A DNA stretch of 64,000 nucleotides from Skermanella sp. TT6 (GTDB lineage: Bacteria > Pseudomonadota > Alphaproteobacteria > Azospirillales > Azospirillaceae), in assembly GCF_016653635.2 (NCBI RefSeq), contig NZ_CP067421.1, positions 744,001 to 808,000 on the forward strand, in the 5' to 3' direction. Position numbers and translations under genes: made by a program. The notes beneath the pieces were generated by a model. That model saw only the letters and a list, made by a program, of their open reading frames with translations. It ran no database searches and was not told where the DNA came from. Positions 54,305 to 61,101 of the stretch are shown here, piece by piece. Every line of letters begins with the position of its first letter. The first letter of the stretch is position 1.

Positions 54305-54320
54305 TGGTCACATGTGACCA
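54305..54320. promoter_or_regulatory. 16-bp palindrome TGGTCACATGTGACCA, antitoxin operator candidate
   Basis: A perfect palindrome 12 bases before the antitoxin start and just after a -10-like GATACTAT. This is where MazE-type antitoxins bind to repress their own operon. Confidence 0.55.
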
Positions 54321-54331
54321 GGGAGACCGCC

Positions 54332-54559
54332 GTGACTGCAACCCCGAAACCGTCCAGGGACAAGGTCCGCACCCACCGTGCGAAGCTGCGGGCCCAGGGG
54401 TTGCGATCGATCCAGATCTGGGTTCCGGACATCCGGTCGCCGCGGTTCGCCGCCGAGGCTCGTCGGCAGTCGCTCCTCGTCAGCCGGAGCCCGTACGAGG
54501 ACGAGGAGCAGGCCTTCATCGACGCCGTCTCGATCGAGCGCTGGGACGACGAAGAGTGA
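54332..54559 (+). CDS. MazE-type antitoxin (DUF3018), orphan
   Basis: Encodes 75 residues. The family core is present: KVRTHRAKLRAQGLRSIQIWV, PDIRSPRFAAEARRQS, then an acidic end DEEQAFIDAVSIERWDDEE that would wrap the toxin. GTG 54332 follows a GGGAG at good spacing; an earlier GTG at 54314 lies in the palindrome. Its stop overlaps a GTGA start for the expected MazF toxin, but that gene is broken. The antitoxin itself looks intact. GC content is as in its neighbours. Confidence 0.82.
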   Translation: MTATPKPSRDKVRTHRAKLRAQGLRSIQIWVPDIRSPRFAAEARRQSLLVSRSPYEDEEQAFIDAVSIERWDDEE

Positions 54560-54720
54560 CGCGGGGCGAAATCCGGACCGTCGCCGGCGGGGCCGACTAG
54601 CGGGTGCTCCGCCTGCCGGTCGAACCCAGCGACGCCAACGGGCTGACGGACCTGAGCCATATCATTGGCCGACAAGATCACGACGGTGCCGCGGACGAAG
54701 CGCGGCCGGCGCCGGTCTCC
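54556..54720 (+). pseudogene. decayed MazF/PemK toxin gene
   Basis: The reading frame starts as MazF (TRGEIRTVAGGAD) and hits TAG at 54598. The next block, LRLPVEPSDANGLTDLSHI (54604-54660), is a later MazF motif in the same frame, so about 40 codons are missing. After a one-base shift near 54663 the frame continues ADKITTVPRTKRGRRR, a third MazF block. The 3' end runs into the convergent response-regulator gene. At least two lesions make an active toxin unlikely. Confidence 0.75.
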
Positions 54721-54729
54721 CGCTTCCCG

Positions 54730-56037
54730 TCAGCCGATCCCCAGCTCGCGCATGCGCTTCCACAGGGTCGTGCGCGAGACGCCGAGCAGCCTCGCCGCCT
54801 GGCCGCGGTTTCCCTCGGCGCGCCGGAGCGCCTCCTCCACCTTCGCCCGGGTCGCGACGGTCAGCGCCTCGTCCAAGGTGCCGGTCCCGGCGACCGGCGG
54901 CCCGTCCAACCCCGCCTCCGGGAAGAGATCCGCCGGCCCGATCACCGTCTCGTCCGCGAGCACCGCCGCCCGTTCGATGCGGTTGCGCAGCTCGCGAACA
55001 TTGCCCGGCCAGTCATGGTCGGCGAGGGCCGCCAGCCCAGCGGGGGACAGCGCGCGGGATTCCAGGCCGAACCGTGCCACGGCATCGTCGAGGAAGCGGC
55101 GGGCGAGCAGGGACACGTCTTCGGGTCGTTCCCGGAGCGGCGGGATGCGGACTTCCACCACGTTGATCCGGAAATAAAGATCCTCCCGGAACGTCCCGGC
55201 GGCGACGCAGGCGGCCAGGTCGGCATGGGTGGCGCAGACCAGGCGCGCCTCGAAGCGCCGCTCCTCCCGGCCGCCGACCGGCAGGAAGACCCGCTCCTGG
55301 ATCACGCGCAGCAGCTTCGACTGGTGCTCGGCCGGCAGCTCGGCGATCTCGTCGAGGAAGAGCGTCCCGGTTCCGGCGCGCGCCAGCAGGCCGGGGCTGG
55401 AAGCCACCGCCCCCGTGAAGGCGCCGCGCTCGTGGCCGAACAGCGTGCTCTCCACCAAGTCGCGCGGGATCGCCGCGCAGTTGACGGCGGCGAACGGCCG
55501 GTCCGCCCGGTTGGCGGCGTGGAGCAGCCGGGCCGCGACCTCCTTGCCGACGCCTGTCTCGCCCGTCAGCAGTACCGGGATGTCCACCCGGGCCGCCTTG
55601 CGCAGGACCGCCTCGGCCTGGCGCATGGCCGGGGCGGCGCCCAGGGCCGCCGCATCCGCCGCCGCGTCCGGCTCGCAGGCCTTGCGCAGCTCCGCGACCA
55701 GCGAGTCCACGTCGACGGGCTTGGTCAGGTAGTCGCGCGCTCCCGCCTTTATCAGTCGCACGGCCTGGTCGACCTGGCCGTGCGCCGTGATGAAGTACAC
55801 GGGCAGCGCCCCGACGGAGTCCAGCAGGTGCCGGTAGAGCGCCTCCCCGTCCATGTCGGGGAGACGGATGTCACTGACCACGGCGTGGGGCGGGGCGCCG
55901 CCGGCGAGGGCCTCGACCGCGGCGGTCCCGCTCGCGGCAAGCCGCGGCCTGAAACCCTCCAGGCGGAGCCGCTGCATCAGGGCCGGGCCGAGCACCGGAT
56001 CGTCCTCGACCACCAGGACGGAAGGACCGTCGTTCAT
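54730..56037 (-). CDS. sigma-54-dependent response regulator (DctD/NtrC type)
   Basis: Encodes 435 residues. The receiver has acidic residues E11/D12/D13, phospho-acceptor D56 in SDIRLPDMDG and K106. The AAA+ domain has Walker A GETGVGKE (159-166) and the sigma-54 contact loop GAFTGA (205-210). The C-terminal Fis-like HTH includes RGQAARLLGVSRTTLWKRMRELG. It activates sigma-54 promoters on phosphorylation. Its start overlaps the sensor kinase stop by four bases. Carboxylate transporters are frequent targets of such pairs, so the symporter operon is a candidate, though I found no clear GG-N10-GC promoter there. Confidence 0.95.
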   Translation of the reverse strand: MNDGPSVLVVEDDPVLGPALMQRLRLEGFRPRLAASGTAAVEALAGGAPPHAVVSDIRLPDMDGEALYRHLLDSVGALPVYFITAHGQVDQAVRLIKAGARDYLTKPVDVDSLVAELRKACEPDAAADAAALGAAPAMRQAEAVLRKAARVDIPVLLTGETGVGKEVAARLLHAANRADRPFAAVNCAAIPRDLVESTLFGHERGAFTGAVASSPGLLARAGTGTLFLDEIAELPAEHQSKLLRVIQERVFLPVGGREERRFEARLVCATHADLAACVAAGTFREDLYFRINVVEVRIPPLRERPEDVSLLARRFLDDAVARFGLESRALSPAGLAALADHDWPGNVRELRNRIERAAVLADETVIGPADLFPEAGLDGPPVAGTGTLDEALTVATRAKVEEALRRAEGNRGQAARLLGVSRTTLWKRMRELGIG

Positions 56038-57458
56038 GCCTTGGCTCCCAGGGGAATGGCGATCCGGATCGAGGTCCCGCGGCCGGGCGCGTCGATCACC
56101 GTCGCCCGGCCGTCGAGCGAGCCCAGCAGGGCGACCACCACGTCGATGCCCAGTCGCCGGCCGCTTGCCTCCGTTGCCGGCCGCTCCGCCCCGCCGCCGG
56201 TCAGGCGCGAGGCGACGGAGCGGTCCAGGCCGGGACCCTGGTCGACGATGTCGCAGACCAGGTCCGTCCCCTCGGTGCGGGCGGCCAGGCTGACCTTGCC
56301 GCCGCCGGGCGTCGCGGCGCAGGCGTTCAGCAGCAGGTTCAGGAGGAGCTGGCGGACCTCGACGGCGCCGAGCTCGACGCTGTCCGGCACCTCGACGCGC
56401 CAGTCCAGGGTCACGCCGCGCCGGACGGCCTCGGGCGCCACCAGGTGGCGGAGATCCTCGAGATCCTCGCGGCCGAGCCGGCGATCCTCCGGCGGCCGGT
56501 ACAGGTCGAGGGTGCCGGTCACGATCCGGTCGATCGTCTCGATGCCGCGGTCCAGCAGTCCCAGCGCCTCGTCGCGCACCTGCCGGTCGTCGCCGAACCG
56601 GCGCAGCGTCGATACCGCCGTGGCGAGCCCGCCCAGCGGATTGCGCACTTCGTGGGCCATGGTCGCCGCCATCCGGCCGAGCGCCGCCGCCTGTTCCCGG
56701 TCGGCCAGCGCCCGGATCAGGCGCTCGCGGTCCCGGACCCCTTCGGCCAAGCGGTTGTAGGCATCGAACAGGCGGCGGGTTTCCGGCCCCGCGGTTCCGG
56801 CGGCCGTGGCCGGCAGGGGCTCCGGCTCGCCGAGCGGCTGGGATCCGAGATGATCGACCAGGGTGCGCAGGGGGCGCGACAGGCGCTGCAGGATCGCGAA
56901 GGCGAGGGTGCCGCACAGGCAGGCGATGACGAAGTCCATCAGCACCACCGCCCAGAGCAGCCGCTCGCGCGCCGCGATGACCTCGGACAGGTCGAGCGCC
57001 GCCGCGATCCCCGGCCCGGCACCGGACCCCGGAGCGCCGAGCGGGCGGCTCGCCCAGCCGACGTCCCCGGCGGGGTCGATGCGGAACCCGAGGCGCATCA
57101 GCTCGGCCGCGTCGGGCGGCTCGATCCGGGGATCGCCCGCGCGGGCGATCAGCCGGCCGTCGCCGCCGAAGGCGAACAGCGCCTGTTCCGGAATGCCGTG
57201 CTGTTCGGCCAGCGCCTGCGCGAAGCGGCGCTCCACCTCGACGGCGTCGCCGCCCTCCACGTAGGGCCGGACGCTCGCCGCGAGCCCGTCGAGATAGACC
57301 TGGCCGACCTGCCTCAGCTGGTCCGTCTCCCGGGAATTCATGATCTGGAGGGCGACCTGTGTCGATCCGACCGCGACCACGAACACCATCGCCGCCGCCA
57401 GGGCCGGCAGCTGCAGCGACGGGGGAACCAGGGTCTTCAGTCCGATCAGGTTCGGCAT
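56034..57458 (-). CDS. sensor histidine kinase (DctB/NtrB-like)
   Basis: Encodes 474 residues. Helix 1 (about 20-38), a periplasmic sensor of about 125 residues, helix 2 (about 167-190), HAMP-like linker, then the dimerisation domain with H269 in AATMAHEVRNPLGG. The ATPase domain has LLNLLLNACAATPGGG, DIVDQGPGLD and GRRLGIDVVVALLGSLDG. It pairs with the response regulator by a four-base overlap. ATG 57458 has a poor ribosome site but is the only ATG that places the first helix correctly. The universal stress gene lies 53 bases upstream on the same strand. Confidence 0.9.
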   Translation of the reverse strand: MPNLIGLKTLVPPSLQLPALAAAMVFVVAVGSTQVALQIMNSRETDQLRQVGQVYLDGLAASVRPYVEGGDAVEVERRFAQALAEQHGIPEQALFAFGGDGRLIARAGDPRIEPPDAAELMRLGFRIDPAGDVGWASRPLGAPGSGAGPGIAAALDLSEVIAARERLLWAVVLMDFVIACLCGTLAFAILQRLSRPLRTLVDHLGSQPLGEPEPLPATAAGTAGPETRRLFDAYNRLAEGVRDRERLIRALADREQAAALGRMAATMAHEVRNPLGGLATAVSTLRRFGDDRQVRDEALGLLDRGIETIDRIVTGTLDLYRPPEDRRLGREDLEDLRHLVAPEAVRRGVTLDWRVEVPDSVELGAVEVRQLLLNLLLNACAATPGGGKVSLAARTEGTDLVCDIVDQGPGLDRSVASRLTGGGAERPATEASGRRLGIDVVVALLGSLDGRATVIDAPGRGTSIRIAIPLGAKA

Positions 57459-57511
57459 CCGGGGAAGCTTCGGGAAGTCTCGTCCTGCCCCGTAGTTGGC
57501 CTCCCGAGGGC

Positions 57512-58396
57512 TCAGGGCAAGAGCGTCACCGGCATGCGGTCCGAAACGACCTCGAACGGGCAGGTCCGGACCATGCCGAGCCAGCCGCTCCGATGGGACA
57601 GGCAGGACATCGCGGCGGCATCGAAGCGCCCGACCTCGCGGCCGAGCAGGTCCGCCTCGGTGTCGGGATCGATCGCGGGCATGACCGTGGCCTTGCGCCC
57701 GTGCGCGCGAACCAGCTCCACCTGCTCGTCGAGCGCCGCCTGGACCCGCTGCCGGTCGCCGCCCACGGGCAGCAGCGCCACCGGCGCCTCGGTCCAGAGC
57801 CCGGAATGCAGGAACCGACGGGCCAGACGGGCGCAGCCGTCCGTCCCGGACACCACGAGGACGACGTTGCGCACCGCCGAGGGATGCTCCCGCACCCGCA
57901 GGACGGGAACCGCGGACCGGGCAGCCAGGGTCGCGGCGAGTTCTTCCGACGGCGGTTGCCCCGTCCCGGAAAGGCCGGCGCCGGCCGGGATCACCAGCAG
58001 GTCGCAGCCGGCCACCACCGCCGCGAGCCCGTCGAACCCGGTCTCGTCGTGCCGGCAGGTGATCTCGATCGGGTGGCCACGGGTGACCTCGTCGAAATGG
58101 CGGAGCGCCGCTGCGGCCGCCTCGCGCTTCCGGGCCCGGCGCTGGTCGGCCAGCCACCGCGCCCAGTAGGTGCCGCCTGCCGGGATCGCCTGGGCTTCCG
58201 GCTCGGGGTCGAAGGCCGAGAGGCCGGTCAGCTGGGCGCCGGAGGCAAGCGAGATCCGGGTGGCCAGTTCGATCGCGGAACGCTGAGCGTCGCCGCCGCC
58301 GAGCCAGACCACCACGCGCTTGGTCGAGGCGGCGGAGGACGCGGCGGAAGATGCGGCCGCGGGGCGGGACGGCTTGCGGAACGGAATGGGGTTCAT
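57512..58396 (-). CDS. universal stress protein (UspA family, tandem)
   Basis: Encodes 294 residues with two UspA-like halves. An Ala/Ser-rich leader of about 25 residues precedes VVVWLGGGDAQRSAIELATRISLASGAQLTGLSAFD. The second half contains VVLVVSGTDGCARLARRFL. The ATP-binding GxxGxxG loop is not obvious; VIPAGAGLSGTG in the first half is the nearest. The role is probably stress signalling or binding of nucleotides. It lies upstream of the sensor kinase on the same strand and may share its transcript. Tandem operator-like repeats lie 110-160 bases upstream. Confidence 0.8.
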   Translation of the reverse strand: MNPIPFRKPSRPAAASSAASSAASTKRVVVWLGGGDAQRSAIELATRISLASGAQLTGLSAFDPEPEAQAIPAGGTYWARWLADQRRARKREAAAAALRHFDEVTRGHPIEITCRHDETGFDGLAAVVAGCDLLVIPAGAGLSGTGQPPSEELAATLAARSAVPVLRVREHPSAVRNVVLVVSGTDGCARLARRFLHSGLWTEAPVALLPVGGDRQRVQAALDEQVELVRAHGRKATVMPAIDPDTEADLLGREVGRFDAAAMSCLSHRSGWLGMVRTCPFEVVSDRMPVTLLP

Positions 58397-58507
58397 GGCT
58401 CCCTCCGGTGGGGCAGGGGTTTCCTCTTGAAACGGAGCCTTACAAGAGGCGTGCCAGACGGCCGCCCGGGTGATCCTCGGGCGTTGCGCAGCTTCCGGGC
58501 GGGCGGC

Positions 58508-58557
58508 GATGTTTCGCGACGTGAACGGCGGGGCGGCGGATGTTCGCGAACGTGAAC
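58508..58557. promoter_or_regulatory. two near-identical 19-bp sites, 31 bp apart
   Basis: GATGTTTCGCGACGTGAAC (58508-58526) and GATGTTCGCGAACGTGAAC (58539-58557) are direct repeats. The 31-bp period is about three DNA turns. Their place upstream of the universal stress gene suggests cooperative regulator binding. Confidence 0.45.
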
Positions 58558-58600
58558 AAGTCCCGCCGGCCCGCCGGCGGTCGCAGGGACCGGCTCGGCG

Positions 58601-59404
58601 TCAGGAAACGGGCTGCAGCATGAAGGTGATGAACCGATCGCCTTCGGTGCCGGTCGGTTCGGACCGGATGACCCGGAATCCGGCCTCCCGGAACATGCCG
58701 GCCATCTCGTCGGCGCTGCGCCCGACGAACCGTAGGGTCGACACCGCGCGCTCGCCGGAATCCCGGCATTCGAAGGCGAGCGTGGCGGCGTGCAGCGAGC
58801 GGAGCGTCTTTCCCGGCCGCCATTCGTAACGGCATCGGAAGACCTCGCCGCCATGCCGGTTCTCCACGACGGTCGGCGGGTAGCCCCGGGCTTCGGCGGC
58901 CGGCCAGTCTCGGATGTTGGTCAGAAGACGGCCGCCGGTCCCGAGGACGGCTTTCATGCCGTGCAGGGAAGCCCGGAGATAATCGTCGTACGTTCCCTCG
59001 TCGATTCCGTCCGGAGCGGTGTAGATCGCGTGTGCGGCCAGCACGACGTCGAACCGGTGCCGCCAGTCCCCGATCCCGGCCAGGTCGGCGAAGGACGACC
59101 GCCGGAGCCGGTCCGCGGGCAACCCGCGAGCCGCCGTCCGCGTGCGCGCCACCCGGAGCAGGCTTTCGGAGAAGTCGGAGCCGAACGCGTTCCAGGGGCC
59201 GGCCTTGCCCACCGCCGGAATCCCCCGGTGAAGGGCCAGCACGTCGTTGCCGACCCCGCAGCAGGCATCCAGGATCGCGGCACCGGGTGGGACGTCGAGC
59301 ATCCACCGGTTCATGGCACCGTCCCCGAGACGGTCGCCCCGCTCCCGTTCCGGCGACAGGAGCGCCAGATACAGGCGGCCGATATCCCGGTAGGCATCAT
59401 CCAT
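58601..59404 (-). CDS. class I SAM-dependent methyltransferase
   Basis: Encodes 267 residues. Motif I is AILDACCGVGNDVLAL (43-58). An acidic motif II lies near NAFGSDFSESLL, motif IV is RFDVVLAAHAIYTAPDG, and LLTNIRDWP is near 150. The layout resembles glycine or sarcosine N-methyltransferases, where a similar segment precedes the substrate site. It begins 13 bases after the stop of a betaine-type binding protein gene, which fits a betaine or methylamine theme. Substrate assignment is tentative. Confidence 0.75.
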   Translation of the reverse strand: MDDAYRDIGRLYLALLSPERERGDRLGDGAMNRWMLDVPPGAAILDACCGVGNDVLALHRGIPAVGKAGPWNAFGSDFSESLLRVARTRTAARGLPADRLRRSSFADLAGIGDWRHRFDVVLAAHAIYTAPDGIDEGTYDDYLRASLHGMKAVLGTGGRLLTNIRDWPAAEARGYPPTVVENRHGGEVFRCRYEWRPGKTLRSLHAATLAFECRDSGERAVSTLRFVGRSADEMAGMFREAGFRVIRSEPTGTEGDRFITFMLQPVS

Positions 59405-59417
59405 GGTCAGGCCGGGA

Positions 59418-60296
59418 TCATGGGGCCGCCGCCTCGCCCCCGCCGAACCAGCCATCGACCAAGGGCCGGTTCTCCGCCAGCCACTTGCTGGCGCCCGCCT
59501 CGGCATCGCCGGCCCTCTCGATCGTCAGCATCAGCGAACCCAGTTCGTCGTCGCTCATGTCCCAGGCATTCAGCCAGCGCAGGGCCTCGGGATGATCCTC
59601 TCCGAATCCGGCGCGGCTCATGAAGTGTATGTCGTCGCTTCCGCCGAAATCGTCTTCCGTGTCCTGAAGGTACTTGAGGTCGTATTCGGCGAAGGCCCAG
59701 TGCGGGCTCCACAGCGTGACCACGATGGGGGTGCGGTTCCGGTAGGCGCGCGCCAGCGCGCTCATCATCCCGGTCTCCGAGGAGTTGACCAGCTTCATGT
59801 CCAGATCGTAGGTGTCGAGCACCTTCTCGGCCATCTGCATCAGGGACGAGCCGGGATCGATCCCGACGATCGCCGCCTCTTCCCCGGCCGCGGGAAACTC
59901 GGCCCTGCGCTCCGAGAGTTCCCGGATGCTGTCGATGCCGACATAGGACGGCACGACGAAGCCCTGCCTCGTTCCCTTGTACCAGGAGTCATGCACCTCG
60001 ATGGATTTCCCGAACCGGTCCATGACGTCCTTGTCGGTCTTGGGCAGCCAGGTCTCGAGGCCGAGATCGATGTCGCCGCGCGCCAGTCCGCTGAAGGCCA
60101 GCACCCGGTCGACGGACTTCAGTTCGACCTGGTAGTTCCGCTCCGCCAGCAGGATCTTCCACAGGTTGGCGACGGCGATGTTCTCGGCCCAGTTCGTCAT
60201 GCCAATGGTCACGCCCCTGTCCTGCGCGCTCAGAGGGTGCGCGGCGCAGGTAAAGGCCACCACTCCTGATACTATCGCCGATACTATTCTGCCCAT
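59418..60296 (-). CDS. ProX/OpuAC-type glycine betaine-binding protein
   Basis: Encodes 292 residues. A Sec signal (about 4-24, ending LSAQ) is followed by an OpuAC fold: GMTNWAENIAVANLWKILLAE, DIDLGLETWLPKTDKD, then VVTLWSPHWAFAEYDLKYL. Trp residues that cage quaternary amines occur in NWAEN, TWLP, SWYKG and SPHWAF. It should deliver betaine or choline to an ABC importer, but no ATPase or permease gene is beside it. A methyltransferase gene follows on the same strand. ATG 60296 is preferred over longer in-frame starts because it begins the signal peptide. Confidence 0.85.
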   Translation of the reverse strand: MGRIVSAIVSGVVAFTCAAHPLSAQDRGVTIGMTNWAENIAVANLWKILLAERNYQVELKSVDRVLAFSGLARGDIDLGLETWLPKTDKDVMDRFGKSIEVHDSWYKGTRQGFVVPSYVGIDSIRELSERRAEFPAAGEEAAIVGIDPGSSLMQMAEKVLDTYDLDMKLVNSSETGMMSALARAYRNRTPIVVTLWSPHWAFAEYDLKYLQDTEDDFGGSDDIHFMSRAGFGEDHPEALRWLNAWDMSDDELGSLMLTIERAGDAEAGASKWLAENRPLVDGWFGGGEAAAP

Positions 60297-61101
60297 CCCA
60301 AGTGCCCTCTGAAGAAAATCCCGACGGATTTCGAGATGCCGTCTGGTCGAAACAGCCCCGGCTCCTGCTGGTTCCTGAATGATGGCGTGACGGCGAGCGC
60401 AGTGAATCACCGCCGTTCCGTGTCATGAAGACAAGCTTGGCAGGAGACCCGGGGATCATCGGCATCGCCTCTGTTCCCGCGCCTCGGCATGCCCATGCTG
60501 ATGCGGCACCAGCGCACGATCGCGATTTTCGATCACGGCGTCGCGGCGGCGGTGCCCGGCTCCCCGCGCTATGACCGCAATCCGCATGTGGGAGACCTGT
60601 CCGGAGATGATCCGTAATCGGCAGTGAAACGCCGGACGGCGAATTCGAGAAAAGGCCAGAAGAGACGGCAGAACTCGCCGTTCCCGAAGATCTTCGGCAA
60701 ATTGCAATCCGGAAGGTCTAGGAGCTCCGGCCTGAGTTCGCCAGCGGCAGCTGAAGAGGAGTGCCTCCACTTACCAGCGGCATATTCACGGCCCGGTGAG
60801 ATTTTCAAAGAGTCCTGATCGTATGACTTTCCGGCAAGCCTTCGGAAACTAAGGCCAAGCGATAGGAATATGGGCTCCTTGAGCAAGCCAGTTAGGACCG
60901 TGCTTCAAACCGTTGATATGTAACGACTTTTTGGCCCTGCCGGAACCCATGCTTTCGCGACGGAAAAGTTTCCCGGCCCGGAGCGCAGGATAGATCAACA
61001 TCTATGCCTATCTTCCGGAGATACTTACAAGTAAACTCTTGTTAGTATTTGCGGACCAGGATGTTTCCTGCATCATCCTTACTTGGTCCTTAGGTACAAT
61101 C
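60297..61101. other. long region without a supported gene
   Basis: About 800 bases with no frame that shows family features or coding bias on either strand. It includes a 14-bp palindrome CCGAAGATCTTCGG (60684-60697). GC falls towards the right end, where promoter sequences for the kinase-like gene should lie. It may hold a small RNA or a decayed gene, but I cannot show either. Confidence 0.3.
61021..61048. promoter_or_regulatory. imperfect inverted repeat upstream of the kinase-like gene
   Basis: ATACTTACAAG (61021-61031) and CTTGTTAGTAT (61038-61048) match as inverted repeats with one mismatch around a 6-base spacer. It ends 53 bases before ATG 61102, so an operator is possible. Confidence 0.35.

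Noticed and set aside
54604-56760. A plus-strand frame of about 718 codons starting in the mazF remnant
   Set aside because: Only its first 20 codons resemble MazF; the rest is antisense to the response regulator and sensor kinase.
60456-60886. Two minus-strand frames of about 100 codons in the gene-free stretch
   Set aside because: They overlap each other in different frames and lack ribosome sites and family features.
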